DNA of 64,000 nt from [Bacillus] enclensis (GCF_001456935.1 NZ_KQ758485.1:358944-422943), one strand, 5' to 3'. Positions 47,161-56,405 are shown, numbered from the stretch's first letter. Numbers and translations: made by a program. The notes: generated by a model not told the origin, from the letters alone.

Positions 47161-47420
47161 ACCGCAGTTGGTTTCCGTGGAAGACTTCGCTTTCCGCGGG
47201 TAGCCCGTGAGCCTCCTCGTCACTTCGTTCCTGCGGGAAGAAAAGCGGAAAGGCTTTGGTCAGAGGCGGGTGGCATAAGGCGAATCGGCCACGAAGGCGT
47301 TCTTTGCCTTCTTGGTCGGTTTGACTTATGACATGTGCCTCTAAGCCTTGAAGCTAGACAGGTCTCACATCAGCTACTCTTCCCGCAGGAGTCTTCGTCT
47401 TCCACTCCAACCAACTGCTA
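47161..47420. repeat. Family A copy A12, interrupted by a B copy
   Basis: Arms GTGGAAGAC and GTCTTCCAC. The A sequence stops after CCTGCGGG (47237) and resumes at 47362 with GTCTCACAT, the same site as in A10. Confidence 0.93.
47238..47361 (+). repeat. Family B copy B6, nested in A12
   Basis: 124-bp element with arms AAGGCTT and AAGCCTT; same length and orientation as B5. Confidence 0.92.
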
Positions 47421-47468
47421 GAACTAGTAATATTTCAATAAATGTTTTATCAAAAATTCCGGTTTGGT

Positions 47469-47712
47469 GTACCGGGTCCATTTGAGTGTGATAGTACCTG
47501 GTACACTGGCGTTTTCTGAGCGGTGCCTGGCTCAGAATCCTTGTTTTGTGCCTGGCACAAATTGCATCGATTGTTCCTGGCACAATATGGTCTGTTTGTT
47601 CCTGGCACCACCCGACTTTCAAGTAGTGCCTGGCTCAGATGACCCGGTTTGAGCCAGGCTCAATTTCCCTTATCCGAGCCTGGCTCAAGATACACCATTT
47701 GACCCTGGCTCC
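47469..47712. repeat. 25-bp periodic array of 11-bp palindromes
   Basis: Ten units at 47469, 47494, 47523, 47548, 47573, 47598, 47626, 47651, 47676 and 47702. Each is a palindrome or near-palindrome of the type GTGCCTGGCAC, GTACCTGGTAC or GAGCCTGGCTC; the two halves vary together. Spacing is 25 bp with two 28-29 bp steps. It fills much of the mmgB-thlA gap. Confidence 0.88.
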
Positions 47713-47781
47713 AGGCACCCCGCTTGAAGGCAGCCAACCCTAAACTAAAACTCTCTCAATCTACTAATCCACAACCCAAGC

Positions 47782-48969
47782 CTACTGCTTCGGCACCTCG
47801 ATCATGACCGCATCTCCCTGTCCGCCTCCGGAGCAGATCGATGCTATCCCAATGCCGCCTCCGCGGCGTTTCAGTTCGTATGCAAGAGTTAAAATGATGC
47901 GCGCTCCGCTTGCCCCGATCGGGTGGCCGAGTGCTACGGCGCCGCCGTTAACGTTGATTTTTTCAGGATCGAGACCGGCAATCTTGCCGCTTGCGAGTGC
48001 GACTGCCGCGAATGCTTCGTTGATTTCGAACAGGTCGATTTCTTCGAGTGATTTGCCTGTTTTCTTCAACAGTTCATTGATGACAAGGCCCGGCGTCTGC
48101 GGGAAGTCCTTTGCTTCCACTGCGATTGCTGTATGGCCGAGGATGGTCGCCAATGGTTTTTTGCCTTCTTTTTCAGCACGCTCTTCGCTCATCAGGATCA
48201 TGGCGGCTGCTCCGTCGTTGACTCCCGGTGCGTTACCTGCCGTGATCGTGCCGTCGGAGCCGAATACCGGTCCGAGTTTTGCCAATACTTCAATGGATGT
48301 ATCCTTACGAGGTGCTTCGTCGCGGTCGACCACCACCGGTTCGCCTTTGCGCTGCGGCACTTCCACCGCCACGATTTCTTCACCGAGCTTCCCGTCTTCT
48401 GTCACTTTCACCGCAAGCTCGTGGCTTCTGAGTGCCCAGTTGTCCTGGTCTTCCCTTGAAAGTTCAAATTCTTTGGCTGTAGCGTTTCCGTATGTGCCCA
48501 TGTGGACATTGTTGAAGGAGCAAGTCAGTCCGTCGTGGACCATCAAGTCCTTGAAGCTTGAGTCGCCCATTTTGAATCCCCAGCGTGCTTTTGGCAGGAT
48601 GTATGGCGCATTCGACATTGATTCCATTCCGCCGGCCACGATCACTTCCCCGTCTCCTGCACGGATGATCTGATCGGCCATCGTGACGCTCCTCATACCG
48701 GACGCGCACACTTTATTGATTGTTTCTGTTTTTACGTTCCAAGGAATACCTGCGTGACGCGATGCCTGGCGGGAAGGGATCTGTCCCTGTCCTCCCTGAA
48801 GGACGGTGCCGAGGATCACCTCGTCGATATCTTCACCGCTGACACCTGCTCTATTCAATGCTTCCTTCACTGCAAAACCGCCGAGCTCGGAAGCTGTAAA
48901 ACTGCTCAATCCGCCTCCAAACTTGCCGAAAGGAGTTCTGGCTCCATCTAGAATGACCGTTTTTCCCAT
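47782..48969 (-). CDS. mmgA: Acetyl-CoA C-acetyltransferase (thiolase)
   Basis: Cleaves acetoacetyl-CoA to two acetyl-CoA, or the reverse. The 395-residue thiolase has the acyl-binding Cys in [11 protein letters not shown], the [11 protein letters not shown]is and the C-terminal proton-transfer Cys in [12 protein letters not shown] near-consensus cre site lies 42-55 nt upstream. Biosynthetic (thlA) and degradative (mmgA) forms cannot be told apart by sequence alone; the neighbours favour catabolism. Confidence 0.92.
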   Translation of the reverse strand: MGKTVILDGARTPFGKFGGGLSSFTASELGGFAVKEALNRAGVSGEDIDEVILGTVLQGGQGQIPSRQASRHAGIPWNVKTETINKVCASGMRSVTMADQIIRAGDGEVIVAGGMESMSNAPYILPKARWGFKMGDSSFKDLMVHDGLTCSFNNVHMGTYGNATAKEFELSREDQDNWALRSHELAVKVTEDGKLGEEIVAVEVPQRKGEPVVVDRDEAPRKDTSIEVLAKLGPVFGSDGTITAGNAPGVNDGAAAMILMSEERAEKEGKKPLATILGHTAIAVEAKDFPQTPGLVINELLKKTGKSLEEIDLFEINEAFAAVALASGKIAGLDPEKINVNGGAVALGHPIGASGARIILTLAYELKRRGGGIGIASICSGGGQGDAVMIEVPKQ

Positions 48970-49010
48970 GTAAATCCTCTCCTCTTTCTTTCAGTTTGAG
49001 TACTTCATTT

Positions 49011-49024
49011 TGTATACGCTTTCA
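49011..49024 (-). promoter_or_regulatory. cre-like CcpA site ahead of the thiolase
   Basis: Minus strand TGAAAGCGTATACA matches the cre consensus TGWAANCGNTNWCA except at position 10. B. subtilis mmgA is also CcpA-controlled (from memory). Confidence 0.6.
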
Positions 49025-49150
49025 AAAAATATTCTAAGTATCATGTGTTTCCCTCGTTCATAAAGAACTCGTCATTCAGAACGAAAAATGGCTTTTCAGA
49101 CGGGCTGCCGCGATCTTGACTGAACGCTCGCTCGACCGAATGCCAAAAGA

Positions 49151-49177
49151 GGAAGGGACAGATTCCGTCCCTTTCCA
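49151..49177 (-). terminator. Hairpin between fadF and the thiolase
   Basis: GGAAGGGAC and GTCCCTTTCC with a 7-nt loop; only a short T-rich tail, so termination is uncertain. Confidence 0.5.
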
Positions 49178-49267
49178 CTACTTCCATTGTACTTCAAAAT
49201 TGTGTAAAACGTAATGATTTTTTAGAAAGTTTTTATTTTTCGCTATAGTTACTATTTTAGAATAATA

Positions 49268-49316
49268 AAACAGGAGTGAAACGCCATAATGCTGATTATG
49301 TTGTTTCACTCCTGCT
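49268..49316 (-). terminator. Terminator of fadF
   Basis: CAGGAGTGAAAC and GTTTCACTCCTG with inner ATAAT/ATTAT pairing, then TTTTATT; 17 nt past the stop. Confidence 0.88.
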
Positions 49317-49332
49317 GTCATATCAATACCTA

Positions 49333-51447
49333 TTAAGCAACGACTGCATCTTTATGATCGCCGCAGACTGCTTTTTCAAGAAGCTCGGCAACGTCGAGTG
49401 TGGAGACGTTTTCTTCGACTTCTTTCGCTTTCGTTCCATCGGAAAGCATTGTCAGGCAGTACGGGCAGCCGGAGCTGATGACGGACGGGCTGACGGCAAG
49501 TGCCTGCTCGGTACGGGATACGTTGACGCGGTGGCCTGTGTCTTCTTCCATCCACATGAGTCCTCCGCCGGCTCCGCAGCACATTCCCTTTTCTTTGTTC
49601 CGTTCCATTTCAACGAGTTTGACGCCGGAAATCGATTTAAGGATTTCACGCGGCGGATCGTACACTTCGTTGTAGCGGCCGAGGTAACACGAATCATGGA
49701 ACGTGATCGTTTCGTTCACTTCATACTTCGGCTTCAGACGTCCTTCCTTTACAAGTTCGTAAAGAAGCTCGGTGTGGTGGTAGACTTCCGCTTCGAGTCC
49801 GAAGTCCGGATATTCATTTTTGAAAATGTTGTAAGCATGCGGATCGATTGTGACGATTTTCTTGATCTCATGCTTTTCAAATTCGGCGATGTTGTTCGTC
49901 GCAAGCTCCTGGAATAAGAATTCGTTTCCAAGACGGCGCGGAGTATCGCCTGAGTTTTTCTCTTTATTTCCTAAAATCGCGAACTTGACGCCGGCTTCGT
50001 TCATCATTTTGGCAAACGAAAGCGCGATTTTTTGGCTTCGGTTATCGAATGAACCCATGGATCCGACCCAGAATAAATATTCGAAGTCTTCCCCTGCTTT
50101 TTTCATTTCCTTCACCGTCGGGATGTGAACGTCTTCCCTTGCTTCGCGCCAGTTTTCGCGCTCTTTACGGTTAAGACCCCAAGGGTTGCCCTGGCGCTCG
50201 ATGTTCTGCATTGCACGCTGGGCATCGGCATCCATTTTTCCTTCTGTAAGGACCAGATAACGGCGAAGGTCGATGATTTTGTCGACGTGCTCGTTCATGA
50301 CCGGGCATTGGTCTTCACAGTTTCGGCATGTCGTACATGCCCAGATTTCTTCTTCCGTGATGACGTCTCCGATCAGGGATGGGCTGTATGCCGCACCGGC
50401 TGCCGCTTCTTCGGCTGCCTGTGTCGCACCTGCCATCGCAAGCTGGTTTCCTTTTGTACCGTTGAATGCGAATGTCGGCACCCACGGTTTTTTCTGTGTC
50501 ACGGCAGCACCATGATTTGTCAGGTGATCACGCAGTTTCACGATCAGGTCCATCGGCGACAGCATTTTCCCTGTGCCGGTTGCGGGACACATATTCGTAC
50601 AGCGTCCGCATTCCACGCAGGCGTAGAAGTCGATCATCTGCGTCTGGGTGAATTCTTCTATTTTTCCTACCCCGAAGCTTTCTGCCGATTCGTCTTCAAA
50701 GTCGATCGGCTTTAGTTTTCCAGGGTTGTCTAAGCGGTTAAAAAATACATTGGCTGGTCCTGCGATCAAGTGGGCGTGCTTTGACTGCGGCACGTACACC
50801 AAGAATGCGAGCAGGAAGATCAGATGGATCCACCATGCGATGTAGAAAATGACGATGGATGCCGTTTCACCGATCGCACCCAGTGCTCCCCCGATCATTG
50901 ACGCAACAGGCTCGGTCCATGCAAGGTCCTCACCATGCCAGATCAGGCTCATCCCGTTCCCTACAAGCACGGAAAGCATCAAGCCCCCGATGAATAAAAG
51001 AACGAGTCCAGATTTGAAGCCTCTTTTTAATCGAACGAGCTTTTCCACGTAACGTCGGTGGAACGCCCACACGACAGCGACAAGGATCATCAGCGTGACG
51101 AGTTCCTGGAAGAACGTGAAGCCCGGATACAGAGGTCCAAGCGGCAGATGGTTCCCCGGAGCAAGTCCTTTGATGATGAAGTCGATTGCCCCGAATTGTA
51201 CTAAGATGAAGCCGTAGAAGAACATGACGTGGATCGCTCCACTTTTCTTATCCTTCAAGAGCTTTTTCTGTCCGAAGACGTTGACCATGATTTTTTCGAA
51301 GCGTTCCTTGAATCTTTTGTCGAATTCGACTTTCTTGCCGAGTTTGATATATTCAATTCTCGTTTTGACCACATACACAAACAGACTCACTGCGTAAACG
51401 GTTACAAAAATGAACGCAATCCAATTGAGAATGAGTAATCCATTCAT
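49333..51447 (-). CDS. fadF: Membrane iron-sulfur oxidoreductase FadF
   Basis: Probable electron-transfer protein linking acyl-CoA dehydrogenases or ETF to the quinone pool. The 704-residue protein has an N-terminal membrane domain with about five or six helices (1-225), two 4Fe-4S motifs (CVECGRCTNMCPA near 277, CTTCRNCEDQCPV near 365) and a C-terminal CCG domain (HDSCYLGRYNEV, GMCCGAGGGLMW). The first CCG-like half lacks the Cys pair. B. subtilis YwjF/FadF lies at the same place beside acdA. Confidence 0.92.
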   Translation of the reverse strand: MNGLLILNWIAFIFVTVYAVSLFVYVVKTRIEYIKLGKKVEFDKRFKERFEKIMVNVFGQKKLLKDKKSGAIHVMFFYGFILVQFGAIDFIIKGLAPGNHLPLGPLYPGFTFFQELVTLMILVAVVWAFHRRYVEKLVRLKRGFKSGLVLLFIGGLMLSVLVGNGMSLIWHGEDLAWTEPVASMIGGALGAIGETASIVIFYIAWWIHLIFLLAFLVYVPQSKHAHLIAGPANVFFNRLDNPGKLKPIDFEDESAESFGVGKIEEFTQTQMIDFYACVECGRCTNMCPATGTGKMLSPMDLIVKLRDHLTNHGAAVTQKKPWVPTFAFNGTKGNQLAMAGATQAAEEAAAGAAYSPSLIGDVITEEEIWACTTCRNCEDQCPVMNEHVDKIIDLRRYLVLTEGKMDADAQRAMQNIERQGNPWGLNRKERENWREAREDVHIPTVKEMKKAGEDFEYLFWVGSMGSFDNRSQKIALSFAKMMNEAGVKFAILGNKEKNSGDTPRRLGNEFLFQELATNNIAEFEKHEIKKIVTIDPHAYNIFKNEYPDFGLEAEVYHHTELLYELVKEGRLKPKYEVNETITFHDSCYLGRYNEVYDPPREILKSISGVKLVEMERNKEKGMCCGAGGGLMWMEEDTGHRVNVSRTEQALAVSPSVISSGCPYCLTMLSDGTKAKEVEENVSTLDVAELLEKAVCGDHKDAVVA

Positions 51448-51544
51448 CTCAAGTCTCTCCCCCTTTTTCGGCTCGCAAATGAACTTCCCCTTTGTTCAAA
51501 CTTTTACAAACCAAATTAATATTCAGAAAAATATCCTTATGTCC

Positions 51545-51572
51545 ATTATATAATGAATGAGCATTCAGTCAA
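51545..51572 (-). promoter_or_regulatory. fadF promoter with internal operator
   Basis: Minus strand TTGACT (51572-51567), 16-nt spacer, TATAAT (51550-51545). The spacer holds TGAATG and CATTCA (51554-51567 on the plus strand), a perfect dyad 2 bp apart. The half-sites equal those of the B. subtilis FadR box, but the centre is 4 bp shorter. Confidence 0.7.
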
Positions 51573-51601
51573 CGGTTTTTTTAAAAGAAAGCTCTCCGAT
51601 C

Positions 51602-51737
51602 ACCGCTTATGATTTCCGTGCAGGACTTCGCTTTCCGCGGGCAGCCCGTGAGCCTCCTCGTCACTTCGTTCCTGCGGGGTCTCACATTAGCTACTCTTCC
51701 CGCAGGAGTCTTCGTCCTGCACTCCAATCAACGCTAG
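51602..51737. repeat. Family A palindromic repeat, copy A13
   Basis: Arms GTGCAGGAC and GTCCTGCAC; sits between the fadF promoter and clsB. Confidence 0.92.
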
Positions 51738-51931
51738 TACTGCTGCTATCCTGGAAATCATGACTGCATGATCTAAAAACATCAGATGGTTCGCAGGTCC
51801 CTTTTTCTCCCATAGTCAAAAAGTAGTGATTTAAGGTTTCGAAGCCTGTCATTTCAGGGAATAAAAAAAGATGGAACACAATGCAAGTAGACGGACATAC
51901 TAAGTTTATTGACGATGAGAGAGTGATACGA

Positions 51932-53137
51932 ATGTGGTTAGTTTATGTGATTTTGATTATCGGGGTTTTGATCGCCTGGATGGTGGTCGATTTCAAGCTC
52001 GGACGCAGCAGGTTCATAAGGACGCGCACGAGACGGAATTACGGAGATCGTTATAGTGATATAACGTTGATTTCCCGCGGACCGGAGTTGTTCGATAAAA
52101 TGTTTTATGATATTAAGAATGCGGAATCATCCATTCATATCCTGTTTTATATTGTCCAGAATGATCATCTCGGCCACCGTTTTTTAGAGGTGCTTGAGGA
52201 GAAGGCAAAACAGGGTGTGGAGGTCAGGCTTCTGATGGATCAGCTCGGAAGCTCGCAGGTGCCGAAGTCGAAGGTGAAGCTGCTGAAGCAGGCCGGAGCG
52301 GAAGTTGCTTTCGCCCAAAAGGTGAAGCTTCCTCATCTCTTCTTTACCTCCCAGCAGAGGAATCACCGGAAGATCACGGTGATTGACGGAAAACTAGGCT
52401 ATCTCGGGGGATATAATGTCGGCAAGGAATATATTGATGAAAATGACCGGCCGGAACTATCTCCGTGGAGGGACTATCATATGAGGATGGAAGGTGAAGG
52501 CGTCCTCGATCTTCAAGCCGAGTTCAGCATTGACTGGCACCGTGCGACACAGAAGGAATTGAAGAACGAGCCCTTATACTTCCCTCCTGCTGCTAAAGGT
52601 GAGATAAGGCATCAGATTTTCCCCACGGAGGGCGTCAATATCGAGAAGTTTTTCGGAGAGTTCATCGATGATGCGAAGCATTCCATCGTCATCGGGACCC
52701 CTTATTTCATCCCGACCAGCCATCTGATGGATAAGCTGCTCGCCGCTCTCGACCGCGGCGTCAAGCTGGAGATCATCGTACCGAACCAGGCGGATCATGC
52801 CCTTGTGAAAGAGGCGGCATTTCCCTATTTCAGGCCCCTCCTTGAAAAAGGGGCGCTGGTATATCAATATATGAACGGCTTTTATCACGGGAAGCTCATG
52901 ATTGTCGACGATCATTTCTGTGATATCGGGACAGCGAATTTCGATCAGCGCAGTTTTTTCATCAATCTTGAACTGAACAATTTAATATACGACAAAAATT
53001 TTATTGATATAGTAAAAAAAGAAGTTGCGAAGGATATTAAGGAATCGGACAGACTTACCGCAAGTGACTTGCAGTCCGTTTCTGTGTTCACACGCATAAA
53101 AGAAAAAGTGGCATCTGCGATTTCGATTCTTTTATAG
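51932..53137 (+). CDS. clsB: Cardiolipin synthase, PLD family
   Basis: Makes cardiolipin from phosphatidylglycerol. From ATG 51932 the protein has 401 residues: one N-terminal membrane helix (about 1-22) and two HKD motifs, HRKITVIDGKLGYLGGYN and HGKLMIVDDHFCDIGTANF. Equivalent to YwjE of B. subtilis, which has a single membrane helix. The frame is open to 51881, but that start would put 17 hydrophilic residues before the helix; neither start has a strong ribosome site. It is followed by uvsE after 12 nt. Confidence 0.88.
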   Translation: MWLVYVILIIGVLIAWMVVDFKLGRSRFIRTRTRRNYGDRYSDITLISRGPELFDKMFYDIKNAESSIHILFYIVQNDHLGHRFLEVLEEKAKQGVEVRLLMDQLGSSQVPKSKVKLLKQAGAEVAFAQKVKLPHLFFTSQQRNHRKITVIDGKLGYLGGYNVGKEYIDENDRPELSPWRDYHMRMEGEGVLDLQAEFSIDWHRATQKELKNEPLYFPPAAKGEIRHQIFPTEGVNIEKFFGEFIDDAKHSIVIGTPYFIPTSHLMDKLLAALDRGVKLEIIVPNQADHALVKEAAFPYFRPLLEKGALVYQYMNGFYHGKLMIVDDHFCDIGTANFDQRSFFINLELNNLIYDKNFIDIVKKEVAKDIKESDRLTASDLQSVSVFTRIKEKVASAISILL

Positions 53138-53149
53138 GAGGGATTCAGC

Positions 53150-54103
53150 ATGAAAGTGAGACTGGGATTCGTGGCAAATTCCCTTGCCCTTTGGGATTCA
53201 AGTCCCTCCAAAACAATGACTTACAGACGGTTCACCGAACTCCCTCATGAAGAGCGCATGGAGAAGCTGATTGAAGTGACTCGAAAGAATCTGAAACACA
53301 CTAAACGGATCCTTTATTATTGTGCCGCTCACGAAATCGAGCTGTACCGCCTTTCGAGCTCCCTCGTCCCCCTGGCGACGCATCCGGATGTCGAGTGGGA
53401 CTTCCATTCTCCTTTTAAAAATGAATGGAAGGAACTCGGGGATCTCATCAAGTCGTTCGGGATCAGGGCAAGTTTTCATCCAAATCAATTCACGCTGTTC
53501 ACAAGCCCGAAGCAGCATGTCACCGACAATGCGGTGAAGGACATGGTATATCATTACCGGATGCTTGAGTACATGGGGATTGAAAAGGAGGCGGTGATCA
53601 ATATTCATATCGGCGGGACCTACGGCGATAAAAAAGCAGCGCTCGAACGGTTTCACGAAAACTTGAATGCGATCCCGCCCGAGGTGAAGGAAATCATGAC
53701 GCTCGAGAACGATGACAAGACGTACAATGTGGAAGAGACGCTTGCCGCCTGTCAAAAGGAAGATATACCGATGGTGCTTGATATCCACCATCATGAAGCG
53801 AACCTTGGCAGTCTGCCGCTTGAGGAATGTCTTGAGGATATTTTCAAAACATGGGACAGGCGCGACCTTGTTCCAAAGATACATATCTCCTCACCAAAAT
53901 CGGATAAGGCGTTCCGCTCCCACGCAGACTATGTTGACCCCGATTTCGTGGAGCCATTTTTCAAAACCCTTAAGAAATTCGGCCAGGACGTCGACTTCAT
54001 GATTGAAGCGAAGTATAAGGATCTTGCCATGCTGAAACTGACCGAGGACCTCGCCTCTATCCGCGGTGTCAAGCGGATCAGCGGGGGTGTGCTGGAGTTT
54101 TGA
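53150..54103 (+). CDS. uvsE: UV damage endonuclease
   Basis: UVDE-type nuclease that nicks 5' of pyrimidine dimers. The 317-residue TIM-barrel protein has MKVRLGFVANSL at the start, HPNQFTLF, INIHIGGTYGDK, LENDDKTYN, LDIHHHEANL and HISSPK, the expected metal-binding His, Glu and Asp. Same position as ywjD/uvsE in B. subtilis; there it is a sporulation-related repair gene. Confidence 0.94.
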   Translation: MKVRLGFVANSLALWDSSPSKTMTYRRFTELPHEERMEKLIEVTRKNLKHTKRILYYCAAHEIELYRLSSSLVPLATHPDVEWDFHSPFKNEWKELGDLIKSFGIRASFHPNQFTLFTSPKQHVTDNAVKDMVYHYRMLEYMGIEKEAVINIHIGGTYGDKKAALERFHENLNAIPPEVKEIMTLENDDKTYNVEETLAACQKEDIPMVLDIHHHEANLGSLPLEECLEDIFKTWDRRDLVPKIHISSPKSDKAFRSHADYVDPDFVEPFFKTLKKFGQDVDFMIEAKYKDLAMLKLTEDLASIRGVKRISGGVLEF

Positions 54104-54105
54104 TT

Positions 54106-54142
54106 TAAAACCGCCGCCTTTTAGACAAGGTGGCGGTTTTTT
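54106..54142 (+). terminator. Bidirectional terminator, uvsE and MFS genes
   Basis: AAAACCGCC plus CCTT pair with AAGG and GGCGGTTTT, T-run on the plus strand and A-run on the other side; it lies between converging genes. Confidence 0.9.
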
Positions 54143-54144
54143 GA

Positions 54145-55368
54145 TCATCCAATCTTCTGGTTATCTTCCATATGCATTCGGGAATCTCTCCTGAAAAATG
54201 AAGTAACGAAATAATATAATCCCGGTATGACGATGACCAGCCCAACTAACATATAGCTCTGCCTTGTACTCAGCACCACAGAAGAGGCAAATAAGATCCC
54301 CAATGGCATTGTCACCCTGATAAATAGCAATCTCACTGCACTCAGCTGTGACAGGCGGTCTCTCGGGGCTTCCCTTTGAAACTGAGCGGCATTCTGGGCA
54401 TTGAAAAGGGGAAAGGTCAGGCCGCCGAATAATTCACATAGCCACGCAAATGGGATGGAGTGGACAAAGTATAAAAACACGAAGGAAAGTCCGCCGCCTA
54501 TCAAGCCGAAATACATCGTTTGCGCGTTTTTCGTTACACGGGGCAGTAAAAGCATGCCGAGAGCATACCCGACAGGAAATGCCCCGGAAAAAATCCCATA
54601 GTGCCAGGCATCACCATTCAGATCGCTGCGAATGAATGGGACACTCAACACCAGTGCCGCTCCAACCGCAAACTGTACAGCAGAGGAAAGGATGGTCAGA
54701 CGCAAAAGTTGGGGATATTGAAAGAAGGTTTTGTATCCCTCCTTCATCTCTTCCCACCAGAACTTCTTTGTCCATGCCGCCACCTTTTTCTCACTGGTTT
54801 GAGGGATTCGTGATAGTGCGAAATAGCTGGCAAGAAACATGATGGAGGAAAAACCATAGATGAAATGCATCGGGCTGACCACAAGTAATAAGGAAGTGGC
54901 TCCCGGGGCCAGAAAACTCATCAGCCTGATGGTGCCGTCGAGTAAGCCGTTTGCATCTGCGAGCTCATCATCCTTGCAAATATCGGGCAGTAAGGAGAAG
55001 GATAGACTGGCATAAATGGGCTGTATCAATCCCAAGAGGCATTGCAGCAGGACCAATCCTGAAATGATTCCAACTGTGGAGCCGGTCAGATAGCCTGCTA
55101 AAGGAAGAAGATAAGCAAACGCCCGGATTAATTGAATTCTCTTCAGCATCTTTTCTTTTACGACATGGTTAAGAAACGGGGCACTGATTCCCTGCAACAC
55201 CAAGGAAGGAATGAAGTAAACGAGCCAGAGGATGCCCATCCATTCTTTTGAGCCTGTTAATTCAAATAGCAGCAAGCCGTTAATGATCCCTCCGGCAGCC
55301 CCGCCGAATTCCGAAATGACTTCCCCTGCCCAAAGCGCCTTGAATGATCTGGAGAATTTCTTCATCAT
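54145..55368 (-). CDS. MFS transporter
   Basis: Major facilitator protein of 407 residues with about 10-12 membrane helices, DHA3/MFS_3-like (start FKALWAGEVISEFGGAAGGIING). Substrate unknown; its regulator overlaps it by 4 nt, which suggests an efflux pump induced by its substrate. Not in the conserved B. subtilis order, so probably an insertion. Confidence 0.87.
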   Translation of the reverse strand: MMKKFSRSFKALWAGEVISEFGGAAGGIINGLLLFELTGSKEWMGILWLVYFIPSLVLQGISAPFLNHVVKEKMLKRIQLIRAFAYLLPLAGYLTGSTVGIISGLVLLQCLLGLIQPIYASLSFSLLPDICKDDELADANGLLDGTIRLMSFLAPGATSLLLVVSPMHFIYGFSSIMFLASYFALSRIPQTSEKKVAAWTKKFWWEEMKEGYKTFFQYPQLLRLTILSSAVQFAVGAALVLSVPFIRSDLNGDAWHYGIFSGAFPVGYALGMLLLPRVTKNAQTMYFGLIGGGLSFVFLYFVHSIPFAWLCELFGGLTFPLFNAQNAAQFQREAPRDRLSQLSAVRLLFIRVTMPLGILFASSVVLSTRQSYMLVGLVIVIPGLYYFVTSFFRRDSRMHMEDNQKIG

Positions 55369-56405
55369 TTGGTATCCAGGAATTGATTCAGTTTTTCAGA
55401 AAATGTTTCGATTCTGTGCGGGTTCACTGAATAAACCCCTCTATCGGCGGCCACAAATTTTGCCGCTTTTAACAGTGAAAGCTGATGATGAAGCGACGTT
55501 TTAGACATTTGAAACCTGACACTCAATTCCTGCAGCGATAACGGCCCTTTCATAAGCTGGTACAGCAGCTTCAGACGGAGCTCGTCGCCCAGGGCTTTGT
55601 GGCCGCGGACTAATTCTGAAGATGGCTCGCCGGGAGAAGCAAGGTAATCATCTTTTAAAGGATAGAAAAAAATTTTGGTGTCCGGGGTCCGTTTTTCCAA
55701 TTTCCACGGCCTGTAGGCTGCATGGGGAATCAGTTTGACCTTCCATACCCCCGGTTCCGGGAGGTAGTTCACCCCGTCGGTCACTCTTTCAATTTCCTCT
55801 ACCGGATTTCTTGCATCAAGGCTGCGATGCTGTTTACTCTCATAATCCAGCGCCTTGACCCACTTTTCCCAGTTTTCGTTTTGACTGATCCAGCTGGTCC
55901 ATTCACCCATGATGGTGATCAGCAAATCCTTGATTTCCTCGCAGGAATACTGTCCAAGATGACTTACATATCCCCCTAAAAATTCATGACCTTCAAAATT
56001 GGCAGCGTATTGCTCAAACAGATCAAGTTTCTTGTGCTGTTCAGCTGTTTCCACTCTCATTGTCTCAAGATTTCTGCTTTTATACGGCAGCACGGTTTCA
56101 TAGAAATCAACTTGTGGAAGCTCATTCAGTCTGTTCGAAAAATCTTGAACGGTCTCTGCGGAAAATTTATCTTGAAGCATGATGAGGGAGTACCAGAAGT
56201 TCGTTTTTTCGATTTCATTCAGGTTCTTCACCAAGGTTGGAGGCATGGAAGACGAAGCTTCCGCCCACTCCCTGTCCATGTCGAAGGTGTGCCTGAGCTG
56301 CTTATGTGTATACCCTGAGATGCCAAGGATGGATTCCCATACAGGTGACCATTCCACCTCAAGGGATATGGATTCAGCTTCATCTGATTGCAGTAAATGT
56401 TTCAA
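55365..56405 (-). CDS. ArsR-type regulator with long N-terminal domain
   Basis: 346-residue protein. The winged helix is C-terminal (about 263-340: HKALGDELRLKLLYQLMKG, then LSVRFQMSKTSLHHQLSLLK); the first 260 residues form an unrecognised helical domain, possibly for ligand binding. No metal-binding Cys pair typical of ArsR/SmtB sensors is seen. The stop overlaps the MFS start, so the pair form one operon. Confidence 0.85.
   Translation of the reverse strand: MKHLLQSDEAESISLEVEWSPVWESILGISGYTHKQLRHTFDMDREWAEASSSMPPTLVKNLNEIEKTNFWYSLIMLQDKFSAETVQDFSNRLNELPQVDFYETVLPYKSRNLETMRVETAEQHKKLDLFEQYAANFEGHEFLGGYVSHLGQYSCEEIKDLLITIMGEWTSWISQNENWEKWVKALDYESKQHRSLDARNPVEEIERVTDGVNYLPEPGVWKVKLIPHAAYRPWKLEKRTPDTKIFFYPLKDDYLASPGEPSSELVRGHKALGDELRLKLLYQLMKGPLSLQELSVRFQMSKTSLHHQLSLLKAAKFVAADRGVYSVNPHRIETFSEKLNQFLDTK

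Noticed and set aside
49276..49917. 213-residue plus-strand open frame opposite fadF
   Set aside because: Antisense shadow of the Cys-rich end of fadF; composition reflects the complement of that gene.
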